From Pontibacter ramchanderi (GTDB taxonomy: Bacteria > Bacteroidota > Bacteroidia > Cytophagales > Hymenobacteraceae): a stretch of DNA of 64,000 bases. The DNA lies in NCBI RefSeq assembly GCF_002846395.1, contig NZ_PJMU01000002.1:496001-560000 (forward strand). The letters are read 5' to 3'. Under the pieces are notes generated by a model. It was not told where the DNA came from and ran no database searches. It saw only the letters and a program-made list of their open reading frames with translations. This document shows positions 9,731 through 20,304 of this stretch, piece by piece. A program made the translations under genes and the position numbers. The stretch's first letter is position 1. Each line of letters starts with the position of its first letter.

Positions 9731-10798
9731 ATGTACCCATACCGACACCTCTTTGACTTCACCCGCGAGATATTCCTGAACATCGGCTGCTCTCTGGAAG
9801 ACGCCCAGTTGGCTACCCAGGTATTGCTGGAAGCTGACCTGCGCGGCGTAGACTCTCACGGCGTGGCCCGACTGAGCGGCTACATTCGCCTTTGGGAAGC
9901 TGGGCGTATTAACCCGAAGCCTACCATTTCCATCGTGCACGAAACGCCCAGCACTGCCACAGTAGACGGCGGCGGCGGACTTGGCCTGGTGGTAGCACCA
10001 CGGGCGATGGAGATCGCCATGAAGAAAGCCGAGAATGTAGGCTCAGGCTGGGTGTCGGTGCGCAACTCGAACCACTTCGGTATAGCAGGCTACCACGCCA
10101 TGCAGGCCCTGCAGCGCGATATGATCGGGATGGCCATGACCAACGCCAGTCCGCTGGTGGCACCTACTAACTCTACACAGCGTATGCTCGGCACCAACCC
10201 GATCGCCGTAGCCGTGCCTGCCAATGAGCAGCCACCTTTCGTAGCCGACCTGGCCACTACTACGGCCGCCAACGGCAAACTGGAGATACTGCAGCGCAAG
10301 CAAAAGAAAACCCCGAGCGGCTGGGTGCAGACGGCTACAGGCCTAGGCTCTACCAATGCTTTTGAGGTACAATCTGGGGGAGCATTGCTCCCGTTGGGCA
10401 GCACCAAGAACCGCGGTAGTCACAAAGGCTATGCACTCGGCTCTATCGTCGATATTTTTTCGGGTGTGCTCTCAGGTGCCAACTATGGCCCGTGGGTGCC
10501 GCCTTTTGTGAGCTTCCTGGCTCCTCCTGCCGACCCGGTAGGCCAAGGTATAGGTCACTTTTTCGGCGCCATGCGCATCGACGCCTTCCGCCCTGCCGAC
10601 GAGTTCAAGCAGCACATGGACAACTGGATCAACGCCTTTAGAAACGCCCATGTGAAACGTGGCGAAAAAGCCGTCCTTATACCTGGCGACCCCGAGCGCA
10701 TCATGACAGCCAAGCGCCTGCAGAAAGGTATACCACTGTTACCGCCCGTAGAAAAAGACCTGGCAGAGGTGGGCAAGAAGTTCGGTGTAAAATTCTAA
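9731..10798 (+). CDS. Ldh-family (malate/L-lactate/ureidoglycolate) NAD(P)-dependent dehydrogenase
   Basis: A 355-residue member of the LDH2/MDH2 family of NAD(P)-dependent 2-hydroxyacid dehydrogenases, which have their own fold unlike classical lactate dehydrogenase. Signatures: DLRGVDSHGVARL (family His in SHG, around residue 46), VSVRNSNHFGIAGYHA, SPLVAPTNSTQRMLGTNPIA, and GSHKGYALG for cofactor binding. The exact substrate (malate, L-lactate, ureidoglycolate, sulfolactate or similar) cannot be told from the sequence and no pathway neighbours help. The next gene starts 3 bases after the stop and is probably co-transcribed. Several Gly-Ile pairs are encoded GGT-ATA, matching the over-represented word described under findings. 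Confidence 0.92.
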   Translation: MYPYRHLFDFTREIFLNIGCSLEDAQLATQVLLEADLRGVDSHGVARLSGYIRLWEAGRINPKPTISIVHETPSTATVDGGGGLGLVVAPRAMEIAMKKAENVGSGWVSVRNSNHFGIAGYHAMQALQRDMIGMAMTNASPLVAPTNSTQRMLGTNPIAVAVPANEQPPFVADLATTTAANGKLEILQRKQKKTPSGWVQTATGLGSTNAFEVQSGGALLPLGSTKNRGSHKGYALGSIVDIFSGVLSGANYGPWVPPFVSFLAPPADPVGQGIGHFFGAMRIDAFRPADEFKQHMDNWINAFRNAHVKRGEKAVLIPGDPERIMTAKRLQKGIPLLPPVEKDLAEVGKKFGVKF

Positions 10799-10801
10799 GC
10801 C

Positions 10802-11140
10802 ATGGCAACGAATAAAGGTATAGCCGTGTTCCGGGCACTCGGCTTGGGCTCCACCCGGCGCAGTATCCTGATGTTGGTGCTGGCCTGGATTCTGAATGTA
10901 GCCTGGCTCGGCTTCAACTTTTTCTGGAGTCTCGTTCCGGAGTCGGTGCTGGTGGCTATACCAGTGCTCCTGCTGCTTTACGGTCTTCTTGCCTTGATTG
11001 CCTACATATATTGGGGCGTAAAAGGCGTGCGCGAGCAGGATGAACCATACGCTAACATCATGGTTGGTGTGATTGTAGCCATTACGCTGCTATACCTGAA
11101 CTATACCTTGCTCGACGCACTGCTTGCGCTTAGTCGCTAA
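10802..11140 (+). CDS. Small integral membrane protein, unknown function
   Basis: A 112-residue hydrophobic protein with three likely membrane helices, about residues 19-40, 46-70 (VLVAIPVLLLLYGLLALIAY) and 84-108. A short charged linker (KGVREQDEP) separates the second and third. No family recognised. It starts 3 bases after the Ldh-family dehydrogenase, so the two form an operon that ends at the terminator at 11143-11185. Confidence 0.75.
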   Translation: MATNKGIAVFRALGLGSTRRSILMLVLAWILNVAWLGFNFFWSLVPESVLVAIPVLLLLYGLLALIAYIYWGVKGVREQDEPYANIMVGVIVAITLLYLNYTLLDALLALSR

Positions 11141-11142
11141 TA

Positions 11143-11185
11143 AAAACAAGAAGAGCTGGCCATTACGGTCAGCTCTTCTTGTTTT
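11143..11185. terminator. bidirectional intrinsic terminator
   Basis: A perfect 16-base stem (AAAACAAGAAGAGCTG at 11143-11158 with its complement at 11170-11185) around an 11-base loop, with A/T runs at both feet. It lies between the convergent membrane protein gene and the Hsp70 gene and serves both. Confidence 0.92.
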
Positions 11186-11208
11186 AAGTATAAGCAATAA
11201 GGTATAAC

Positions 11209-13071
11209 TTACTCGATCTTCTTGCCAGCCATGGCTTGTTTAATGGAAATCTGCATCACACGCTCTGCAAACGGGCTGGTCTGTTCTTCCAGGTTGTCCA
11301 CCGCTTTCAGAATCTGGTCCTTGTCGCCGCTTGGCAGCACGTCGCGTAGCTTCTGCAAATTCTCACGCGTCAGGTTGATTTCCTCTTGCTTCAGGTGCTG
11401 GCCATTCTTCTCCAGGAAACGCTCCACCTGATACAGCATCTGCTCAGCGGTGGTGCGGGCTTCGATCACCATACGGGCCGACACGTCGTCGCGGGCATGG
11501 GTGATGGAGTCCATCAGCATCTGCTCCACTTGCTCGTCGGTCAGGCCATACTGTGGCTTTACCTCCACTTCCTGGCGCACACCCGAGCGCAATTCAATCG
11601 CCTCCACTTTCAGGATGCCGTCGGCGTTCAGAATGAAGTTCACATCTACTTTCGGGAAACCTGCTGGCATGGCCGGTATACCTTTCAGGTCGAACTCAGC
11701 CAGTTTGCGGTTCTCTTTTACCAGGTCTCGCTCTCCTTGGTACACCGAGATCTTCATGTTCACCTGCCCATCGATGGAAGTCGTGTACTGGCGGCCGGCT
11801 TTGGTTGGTATCTTGGAATTGCGGGGAATGATGGAGTCCATGAGGCCACCCATGGTTTCTATACCTAGGGTAAGCGGCGTTACGTCCAGCAGCAAAATGT
11901 CTTTGCGGTTTCCCGCCAAAATATCAGCTTGAATAGCGGCACCCAGCGCCACTACTTCGTCTGGGTTAAGGGAGTTGTTGGCTTGCTTCCCGAAGAACTC
12001 CGATACGGCTTCGTATACCAGCGGCACACGGGTAGAGCCTCCCACCATGATTACTGCATCGATCTGCTCCGGCGTTCGCTTCGCATCACCCATTGCTTGT
12101 CGGCAGCTCTCAATGGTCTTGGCCACGATCGGCGCGATCAGCTCTTCAAATTTATGCCGCGTAATGCCGCATTCAATCGTACCATTTACCTTACTAGTGT
12201 AGATCTGCTGCTGACTTAAGGCTTTCTTAGCCTCTTCAGCCTTCAATCGCAACTCCTGCTGCAGGTTCTTGTCCTGGTTCAGGGTATCAGCTACCAGTTG
12301 GTTTTCTTCGATCCAGTAGTTGATGATCGCCCTGTCCATGTCGTCGCCACCCAGGTAGGTGTCGCCGTGCGTGGAAAGCACCTCGAATATACCTTGGTGC
12401 AAACTCAGGATAGAGATATCAAAGGTGCCACCGCCTAGGTCGTATACCGCAATCGTCTTCTCTTCAGAAGGATCAATCCCTATACCGTAGGCAAGAGAGG
12501 CTGCAGTCGGTTCATTTACGATTCGCAGCACTTCCAGTCCGGCCAATTTGCCGGCATCGCGGGTTGCCTGTCGCTGGGAGTCGTTGAAGTAAGCCGGCAC
12601 TGTGATCACGGCTCTGTTCACCGGCGTTTTCAGCGCGTGCTCGGCCCTTGCCCGCAGCTCCTTCAGTATCTCCGCCGATAGCTCAATAGGTGAGTAAAAT
12701 TTATCTCCTAGCCTGATCTTCACAAGTCCTTCGCTGTCATCGTCGATGATCTTATAGCCAAAGTAGTCTTTATGCTCGCCCAGGTCTTTGTAAGACTTAC
12801 CCAGCAGGCGCTTTACGGAGTAAATAGTATTGGCCGGATCGGTGGTGAGGTAGTCTTTCGCCTCGTTGCCCACAATTGTTTCGCCGTTTTGAGTGAAGTG
12901 CACCACAGAAGGTACAATGGTGCCGCGCCCGAGGTCGTTTATCGCTACCGGCTTTTTGGTTTCGGGATGTATGTAGGCTACCAGGCTGTTGGTAGTCCCA
13001 AGGTCTATACCTACAATCACCTCTTCCTGCTGAAGGGCTCCTGTAGAAAGGTTTATCGCAACTTTTGCCAT
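11209..13071 (-). CDS. hscA: Hsp70 chaperone, HscA-like
   Basis: A 620-residue Hsp70. ATPase signatures are intact: VGIDLGTTNSLVAY near the N-terminus, VPAYFNDSQRQATRDAGK, AVYDLGGGTFDISIL and IMVGGSTRVPLVYEAV; the substrate domain carries LLLDVTPLTLGIET. Two features point to HscA (iron-sulfur cluster assembly) rather than DnaK: an extra N-terminal stretch before the first strand (AKVAINLSTGALQQEEV) and the lack of the acidic, glycine-rich DnaK tail, the protein ending KQAMAGKKIE. The start at 13069-13071 is preferred over the upstream ATG at 13116. No hscB, iscU or fdx gene is adjacent, so the iron-sulfur role is inferred from the protein only; a general DnaK paralogue is the alternative. 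Confidence 0.8.
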   Translation of the reverse strand: MAKVAINLSTGALQQEEVIVGIDLGTTNSLVAYIHPETKKPVAINDLGRGTIVPSVVHFTQNGETIVGNEAKDYLTTDPANTIYSVKRLLGKSYKDLGEHKDYFGYKIIDDDSEGLVKIRLGDKFYSPIELSAEILKELRARAEHALKTPVNRAVITVPAYFNDSQRQATRDAGKLAGLEVLRIVNEPTAASLAYGIGIDPSEEKTIAVYDLGGGTFDISILSLHQGIFEVLSTHGDTYLGGDDMDRAIINYWIEENQLVADTLNQDKNLQQELRLKAEEAKKALSQQQIYTSKVNGTIECGITRHKFEELIAPIVAKTIESCRQAMGDAKRTPEQIDAVIMVGGSTRVPLVYEAVSEFFGKQANNSLNPDEVVALGAAIQADILAGNRKDILLLDVTPLTLGIETMGGLMDSIIPRNSKIPTKAGRQYTTSIDGQVNMKISVYQGERDLVKENRKLAEFDLKGIPAMPAGFPKVDVNFILNADGILKVEAIELRSGVRQEVEVKPQYGLTDEQVEQMLMDSITHARDDVSARMVIEARTTAEQMLYQVERFLEKNGQHLKQEEINLTRENLQKLRDVLPSGDKDQILKAVDNLEEQTSPFAERVMQISIKQAMAGKKIE

Positions 13072-13121
13072 GTTTGTATACGTTAGTGAGGCCACCGCTC
13101 CAGGGCAGCAGCGCATATATG

Positions 13122-13129
13122 CAAAGTTA
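13122..13129 (-). promoter_or_regulatory. possible -7 box upstream of the Hsp70 gene
   Basis: TAACTTTG on the minus strand, matching the Bacteroidota -7 consensus TAnnTTTG, about 50 bases upstream of the Hsp70 start codon. No TTG lies 19-21 bases further upstream, so this is only half a promoter match. Confidence 0.4.
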
Positions 13130-13223
13130 CGAAAAATTTAAGGGAGGTATGGGAATGGCAAGGTTTATACCTAGCGTTCTGCCTTTGGAACTTCATAAGA
13201 GAAAACACTTGGCTTATAAATGC

Positions 13224-13252
13224 AGAAAGCTGTTCTTCTAAACAGCTTTCTT
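13224..13252 (-). terminator. hairpin after the FtsB/DivIC-like gene
   Basis: An 11-base inverted repeat (AGAAAGCTGTT at 13224-13234 with its complement at 13241-13251), 26 bases past the end of the FtsB/DivIC-like gene. The T-run after it is weak, so termination may be partial. Confidence 0.6.
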
Positions 13253-13277
13253 AAGATTCACCTAAGGGATCTTTACC

Positions 13278-13577
13278 TTATTTTTCTTTCTTCGGCACCA
13301 CGATAAATACATCCTCTCCCGGACGCTTCATCAGGTATTTCTCACGGGCAAACTTTTCAAGCAGCTCCGGATTCCCCATCAGCTCCTCCCGGTCCTGCTG
13401 CACTTCCTCCATTTTTTCCAAGTAGTGCTCCTTGTCCTGCTCCAGTATGCTGAGCTGACGGCTCATGCGATACTGCGTGATAAAGTCGTTGGAGTCGAAA
13501 AATAGCATCCATACCAAGAACAGCATACCTGTTATGAAATAGAAACTGCGGAAAAACTTAGGTATACGTTGAAGCAT
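13278..13577 (-). CDS. FtsB/DivIC-family septum formation protein
   Basis: A 99-residue bitopic protein: a short cytoplasmic start, one membrane helix at about residues 12-27 (FYFITGMLFLVWMLFF), then a coiled coil (about 38-75, QLSILEQDKEHYLEKMEEVQ), and the family ending MGNPELLEKFAREKYLMKRPGEDVFIV. This is the layout of FtsB and DivIC, which bind FtsL and FtsQ/DivIB at the division site and help activate septal peptidoglycan synthesis. Gram-negative bacteria normally call this FtsB; the sequence does not decide. It follows eno on the same strand, but the eno terminator lies between, so it may need read-through or its own promoter. Confidence 0.88.
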   Translation of the reverse strand: MLQRIPKFFRSFYFITGMLFLVWMLFFDSNDFITQYRMSRQLSILEQDKEHYLEKMEEVQQDREELMGNPELLEKFAREKYLMKRPGEDVFIVVPKKEK

Positions 13578-13620
13578 ATATAGAAAACTATAGATATTAT
13601 CCTGAGGGCTTTACACAAAA

Positions 13621-13653
13621 ATAAGGCTGTGAGTCATAAACCCACAGCCTTAT
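13621..13653 (-). terminator. intrinsic terminator after eno
   Basis: An 11-base stem (ATAAGGCTGTG at 13621-13631 with its complement at 13643-13653), followed on the minus strand by five T residues. It lies 25 bases after the enolase stop codon. Confidence 0.85.
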
Positions 13654-13678
13654 GCCTAAAATATTTTCAGGATGTTCG

Positions 13679-16083
<2,405 letters not shown>

Positions 16084-16098
16084 TTTTAAAATTTGGTA

Positions 16099-16106
16099 CA
16101 AAAATA
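16099..16106 (-). promoter_or_regulatory. possible -7 box for carA, inside the rplQ terminator T-run
   Basis: TATTTTTG on the minus strand, a match to TAnnTTTG, 16 bases upstream of the carA start codon. Its first bases are the T-run of the rplQ terminator. There is no TTG at 19-21 bases upstream, because that position is the terminator stem; so a true promoter here is uncertain. Confidence 0.35.
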
Positions 16107-16138
16107 AAAAAGGGACACGACTTACGTCATGTCCCTTT
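16105..16138 (-). terminator. intrinsic terminator at the end of the ribosomal protein cluster
   Basis: A 13-base stem with one G-T type mismatch at most (AAAGGGACACGAC at 16109-16121 with GTCATGTCCCTTT at 16126-16138), followed on the minus strand by six T residues. It lies 22 bases after the rplQ stop codon and ends the rplC-to-rplQ transcript. Confidence 0.88.
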
Positions 16139-16159
16139 GCAATATTTCACAAATGAAGC

Positions 16160-16672
16160 TTATTCAGCATCTTTTGTTTCATCTTTAGTGCCCTCTGCTT
16201 CTGGAGTTGCTGGAGCAGAAGCCTCAGTAGACTCAGCACCTTTTTTCTTAGAAGAAGAACGACGACGAGTTTTCTTAGCACCACCGGCAGCACCAGTTGT
16301 AGTCAGCATATCCTCGTTGTAGTCAACAAGCTCGATCACACACATTTCTGCGTTGTCACCTAGTCTGTAACCAGTTTTCAGGATACGAGTGTAACCACCT
16401 GGTCTGTTAGCAATCTTTACAGATACTTCGTCGAACAACTCTTTCACAGACTCTTTGTCCTGCAGGTAAGCAAAAACAGTTCTTCTGGAGTGAGTTGTAT
16501 CGTTTTTAGATTTTGTTAGTAGAGGCTCAACATACTTGCGTAGTGCTTTCGCTTTTGCTACTGTAGTAGAAAGACGCTTGTGCAGGATAAGAGATGCTGC
16601 CATATTAGACAACATTGCTTTGCGATGCGAAGCGGTTCTTCCTAAGTGATTGATTTTTTTACCGTGTCTCAT
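16160..16672 (-). CDS. rplQ: Ribosomal protein L17, with long low-complexity tail
   Basis: Large-subunit protein near the polypeptide exit tunnel. The start [20 protein letters not shown] and the body to about residue 122 ([16 protein letters not shown]) are standard. Residues about 127-170 form an extra tail: a basic run ([12 protein letters not shown]) and then an Ala/Glu/Thr-rich acidic end. E. coli L17 has 127 residues, so the tail is an addition of about 43 residues; similar tails are common in Bacteroidota. It is the last gene of the alpha-operon segment, 70 bases after rpoA. Confidence 0.97.
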   Translation of the reverse strand: MRHGKKINHLGRTASHRKAMLSNMAASLILHKRLSTTVAKAKALRKYVEPLLTKSKNDTTHSRRTVFAYLQDKESVKELFDEVSVKIANRPGGYTRILKTGYRLGDNAEMCVIELVDYNEDMLTTTGAAGGAKKTRRRSSSKKKGAESTEASAPATPEAEGTKDETKDAE

Positions 16673-16742
16673 TAATTTGAATTGTGCACGTGCATACCGT
16701 CGATCAACCCACCCGGGGATCGGGAATTATGCCGTAGATTGA

Positions 16743-17732
16743 TTAATCTTCTTCTAATTTATACTTAGAAAGGTCCATGCCAAAAGTCAGGCCTTTCTCT
16801 TGCACTAGGTTCTCAAGCTCTGTGAGTGACTTCTTACCAAAGTTACGGAACTTCATCATGTCAGAGATATCAAGCTGAACCAGGTCACCGAGTGTTTTAA
16901 TATCGGCAGCCTTCAGGCAGTTGTACGCTCTTACAGAAAGATCCATGTCCTGAAGCGAAGTCTTCAGTACTTTACGCATGTGCAGCAGTTCCTCGTCTAC
17001 AGCTTCCTCCTCTTCAGGCTTGGCTGTCTCGAATGTCATCGTGTTGTCAGAGAAGAGCATGAAGTGCTGGATCAAAATATTGGCAGCACCTTTAAGCGCA
17101 TCCTCAGGATGAATAGAACCGTCAGTCTGTATGTCAAGCACTAGCTTTTCATAGTCAGTCTTCTGCTCAACGCGTGTATTTTCAACACTGAACTTTACAT
17201 TCTTAATTGGCGTGAAGATCGCATCGATTGGAATGAGACCAAACACTTGATCTGCTGGCTTATTTTCTTCAGCAGGAACGTAACCACGTCCCTTCTGAAT
17301 AGTAAGCTCAACCTCCAGCGTCATGTTCTTATCCAGGTTGCAAATTACCAGCTCTGGGTTTAATACCTCAAAGCTTGTAGAAAACTTGCTGATATCGCCA
17401 GCTAAAAACTTATCCTGACCTGAAATGGAAACGGTGATTTTATCATCGATCACTTCGCTTATTTTCTTAAAGCGAACCATTTTCAGGTTGAGGATAATAT
17501 CAGATACATCCTCTACAACGCCTTCAACAGACGAGAACTCGTGCAGTACACCAGGTATGCGAACGCTAGTTATTGCATATCCTTCCAGAGAAGAGAGCAA
17601 AATTCTTCGCAAAGCATTACCGATGGTTACTCCGTAACCTTTTTCAAGCGGCTTGAATTCAAATAAACCATGAAAGTCGTCGGCTTTTTCCATTACAACT
17701 TTCTCTGGCATTTGAAATGCTAATATTGACAT
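16743..17732 (-). CDS. rpoA: RNA polymerase alpha subunit
   Basis: Scaffold subunit of RNA polymerase. 329 residues from the ATG at 17730-17732 ([12 protein letters not shown]); an in-frame ATG at 17789 would overlap the end of rpsD and add residues foreign to the family. The N-terminal dimerisation and assembly domain shows [20 protein letters not shown] and [15 protein letters not shown]. The C-terminal DNA- and activator-binding domain is intact ([31 protein letters not shown]), after an acidic linker (EEEEAVDEE). It follows rpsD by 37 bases. Confidence 0.98.
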   Translation of the reverse strand: MSILAFQMPEKVVMEKADDFHGLFEFKPLEKGYGVTIGNALRRILLSSLEGYAITSVRIPGVLHEFSSVEGVVEDVSDIILNLKMVRFKKISEVIDDKITVSISGQDKFLAGDISKFSTSFEVLNPELVICNLDKNMTLEVELTIQKGRGYVPAEENKPADQVFGLIPIDAIFTPIKNVKFSVENTRVEQKTDYEKLVLDIQTDGSIHPEDALKGAANILIQHFMLFSDNTMTFETAKPEEEEAVDEELLHMRKVLKTSLQDMDLSVRAYNCLKAADIKTLGDLVQLDISDMMKFRNFGKKSLTELENLVQEKGLTFGMDLSKYKLEED

Positions 17733-17769
17733 ACTTGCAGTGTTAAAGGTTAAAAATTGATTACGCGGC

Positions 17770-18375
17770 TTACTTAGAGTAAAACTCAACGATTAGCTGC
17801 TCCTGAATCTTCTCAGGGATCTGGTCACGCTGTGGCGCAGACACAAATTTACCAACCATCTCAGCTGCATCCCACTCTAACCAGCTAAATGCACGTGCAT
17901 TACGTACGCTCAGACTAGTTGTAATTGCTTCAAGAGATTTTGACTTCTCTCTTACAGCTACCGAATCACCAACTTTTAAGCTATAGGAAGGTATGTTTAC
18001 AATCTCACCGTTAACAGTGATGTGCTTGTGCAATACAAGCTGACGAGCCGCTCTTCTTGTAGGGGCAATACCCAATCTGTAAACAGTGTTATCAAGTCTT
18101 GACTCAAGCAGAGTCAGGAACTGCTCACCAGTTACACCGCCTTTTCTGGCAGCTTTTTCAAACAGGTTTGCGAATTGCTTCTCAAGCATGCCATAAATAA
18201 ACTTAGCTTTTTGCTTTTCAGAAAGCTGAAGCGCATATTCTGACTGCTTCTTACGGCGACCACGTCCGTGCTGTCCCGGAGGATAGCTTTTCTTTTTTAA
18301 TGCTTTGCTTGGGCCAAAAATCTCCTCGTTAAACTTTCTGGAGATTTTGCTTTTAGGACCAGTATATCTTGCCAT
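17770..18375 (-). CDS. rpsD: Ribosomal protein S4 (zinc-free form)
   Basis: Primary 16S rRNA binding protein that starts assembly of the 30S body and, in E. coli, represses the alpha operon. 201 residues with the S4 RNA-binding domain ([20 protein letters not shown]). The N-terminal region [20 protein letters not shown] has none of the cysteines of the zinc-binding type of S4, so this is the C-minus form. It lies in the usual order rpsM-rpsK-rpsD-rpoA-rplQ. Confidence 0.98.
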   Translation of the reverse strand: MARYTGPKSKISRKFNEEIFGPSKALKKKSYPPGQHGRGRRKKQSEYALQLSEKQKAKFIYGMLEKQFANLFEKAARKGGVTGEQFLTLLESRLDNTVYRLGIAPTRRAARQLVLHKHITVNGEIVNIPSYSLKVGDSVAVREKSKSLEAITTSLSVRNARAFSWLEWDAAEMVGKFVSAPQRDQIPEKIQEQLIVEFYSK

Positions 18376-18397
18376 TGTATTTAATCTGAATTACTAA

Positions 18398-18790
18398 TTA
18401 AACTCTTCTGCGTTTAGGAGGACGACATCCGTTGTGAGGAAGTGGCGTAACATCTTTGATTGTTGTTACTTCGATGCCCGTGTTCTGTACAGTACGGATG
18501 GCGGACTCTCTACCTGCACCAGGACCTTTAACAAAAACTTCAGCTTTGCGCATACCTAAGTCGTAAGCAACTTTGGCGCAATCTGAAGCTGCCATTTGTG
18601 CAGCGTAAGGAGTGTTCTTTTTAGAACCTTTAAAACCCATTTTACCAGCAGAAGCCCAAGAGATAACTTGTCCTGCATTATTGGTTACTGAGATAATAAT
18701 ATTGTTGAAAGAAGCTTTGATGTGTACCTGGCCTGTTGATTCAACAACTACAACACGCTTCTTAGCTTTGTCTTTTCTTTTCTGAGCCAT
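18398..18790 (-). CDS. rpsK: Ribosomal protein S11
   Basis: 30S platform protein near the mRNA exit site, contacting the E-site region. 130 residues from the ATG at 18788-18790 ([12 protein letters not shown]). Family features: [38 protein letters not shown], and the C-terminal [12 protein letters not shown]. The upstream ATG at 18796 would add only two residues. It starts 9 bases after rpsM. Confidence 0.97.
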   Translation of the reverse strand: MAQKRKDKAKKRVVVVESTGQVHIKASFNNIIISVTNNAGQVISWASAGKMGFKGSKKNTPYAAQMAASDCAKVAYDLGMRKAEVFVKGPGAGRESAIRTVQNTGIEVTTIKDVTPLPHNGCRPPKRRRV

Positions 18791-18799
18791 GATCAAAAA

Positions 18800-19177
18800 T
18801 TATTTAGAAGCTTTCTTCTTGTTTGCTACTGTCTTACGCTTACCCTTTCTTGTGCGCGAGTTATTCTTCGTGCGCTGACCACGTACAGGTAGACCTTTAC
18901 GGTGTCTCAAACCACGGTAACAGCCAATATCAAGAAGACGCTTAATATGCAATTGCACTTCTGATCTCAGAACACCTTCTGTTTTGATCTCAGCTGCAAT
19001 GATATTTCTGATCTCATTAGCCTCATCTTCGGTCCAGTCTTTCACCTTTTTGTCAAGATCCACCCCGGCTTTGTTTAGGATTTGCACAGAGAGATTACGA
19101 CCTATACCAAAAATGTAAGTCAAAGAGATCTCTCCTCTTTTGTTGTCCGGAATATCAACTCCTGCTATTCTTGCCAT
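18800..19177 (-). CDS. rpsM: Ribosomal protein S13
   Basis: 30S head protein that contacts the P-site tRNA and forms bridges B1a/B1b to the 50S subunit. 125 residues. The N-terminus [21 protein letters not shown], the helix-hairpin-helix [14 protein letters not shown], and the basic tail [19 protein letters not shown] are all standard. It lies between rpmJ and rpsK, 9 bases after the rpmJ stop codon. Confidence 0.98.
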   Translation of the reverse strand: MARIAGVDIPDNKRGEISLTYIFGIGRNLSVQILNKAGVDLDKKVKDWTEDEANEIRNIIAAEIKTEGVLRSEVQLHIKRLLDIGCYRGLRHRKGLPVRGQRTKNNSRTRKGKRKTVANKKKASK

Positions 19178-19186
19178 AATTAATAA

Positions 19187-19303
19187 TTATCCTTGTCTTT
19201 GTTTATATCTTGGATTCTTTTTGTTGATAACGTAAAGCTTACCCTTGCGACGGATAATCTTACAGTCAACACTTCTCTTTTTTACTGATGCTTTGACTTT
19301 CAT
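19187..19303 (-). CDS. rpmJ: Ribosomal protein L36 (zinc-free form)
   Basis: Smallest 50S protein, 38 residues, read directly from the minus strand: starts [15 protein letters not shown] and ends PRYKQRQG. In zinc-binding L36 the ligands are Cys11, Cys14, Cys27 and His33. Here those positions are Ser11, Cys14, Asn27 and Tyr33, so only one ligand remains and zinc cannot be held. It sits between infA (5 bases upstream) and rpsM, the standard place. Confidence 0.96.
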   Translation of the reverse strand: MKVKASVKKRSVDCKIIRRKGKLYVINKKNPRYKQRQG

Positions 19304-19308
19304 TGTAG

Positions 19309-19527
19309 TTATTTATAACGATAAACAATTCTTCCTTTAGTTAAATCATAGGGAGACATCTCCAACTTTACGCGGTCACCTGGCAGAATTTTAATGTAGT
19401 TCATTCTCATTTTACCTGAGATATGCGCAACCACCTGATGACCATTTTCTAACTCTACCCGGAACATTGCATTTGATAATGCTTCGATGATAGTACCGTC
19501 TTGCTCGATAGAGGACTGCTTCGCCAT
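19309..19527 (-). CDS. infA: Translation initiation factor IF-1
   Basis: Blocks the ribosomal A site during initiation and helps IF-2 and IF-3. 72 residues of a single OB-fold, a typical length: [40 protein letters not shown], and the C-terminal [11 protein letters not shown]. The gene starts with no spacer after the map stop codon (0 bases), which suggests translational coupling. Confidence 0.98.
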   Translation of the reverse strand: MAKQSSIEQDGTIIEALSNAMFRVELENGHQVVAHISGKMRMNYIKILPGDRVKLEMSPYDLTKGRIVYRYK

Positions 19528-20301
19528 TTATTGTTGTTTAGCTTTATCTATGTAATCAAAAGTTGTTAATACTTCTGCTTTGTCTTTTCTTATAACCACT
19601 GTATGCTCGAAATGCGCCGATGGTTTATTGTCTCGGGTACAGATTGTCCAACCGTCCTCTTCCTGTACAATATAGCGTGTACCCAGATTCACCATAGGCT
19701 CGATCGCTAAAACTAAGCCATTCTGAAGCTTTAGTCCCTGACCACGTTTACCATAGTTAGGTACTTCAGGAGATTCATGTAAATTCCGGCCAATACCATG
19801 ACCTACTAATTCACGTACAACTCCATACTTAGAAGTCTCAGCATGTGTTTGAATAGCATGACTGATGTCACCAAGCCTATTACCAACCACAGCCTTTTCG
19901 ATCCCTTTGTAAAGTGACTCCTTTGTTACTTCCAAGAGTTGAAGTACTTCTTCTGATATATTGCCTACTCCATGGGTATAAGCACAGTCACTATGAAACC
20001 CTTTGTAATAGACACCACAGTCAACAGAAATTATGTCCTGATCGTTCAAAACATAATTACTTGGCATTCCGTGCACTACGGTAGAGTTTACCGAGATACA
20101 AAGGCTAAAAGGAAATCCATTGTAATTTTTAAAAGATGGGACAGCGCCATGATCTCGGATGAACTCTTCAGCTCTTTTATCCAGTGATAGAGTGGATACC
20201 CCCTCTTTTATAAGAAGAGCTATTTCGCCATGTGCTTTACTTAAGATTAAAGCACTCTGGCGAATTAGCTCAATTTCTTCTTCAGTCTTGTAAAAAACCA
20301 T
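19528..20301 (-). CDS. map: Methionine aminopeptidase, type I
   Basis: Removes the initiator Met from new proteins. 257 residues, the simple type I form with no N-terminal extension. The five metal ligands are visible: the two Asp of DCGVYYKGFHSDCAY, the His of GHGIGRNLHE, the Glu of AIEPMVNLG, and the Glu of AHFEHTVVI; the substrate-contact His is in STVVHGMPS. It lies between secY and infA, its usual place in this cluster. Confidence 0.97.
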   Translation of the reverse strand: MVFYKTEEEIELIRQSALILSKAHGEIALLIKEGVSTLSLDKRAEEFIRDHGAVPSFKNYNGFPFSLCISVNSTVVHGMPSNYVLNDQDIISVDCGVYYKGFHSDCAYTHGVGNISEEVLQLLEVTKESLYKGIEKAVVGNRLGDISHAIQTHAETSKYGVVRELVGHGIGRNLHESPEVPNYGKRGQGLKLQNGLVLAIEPMVNLGTRYIVQEEDGWTICTRDNKPSAHFEHTVVIRKDKAEVLTTFDYIDKAKQQ

Positions 20302-20304
20302 TTA

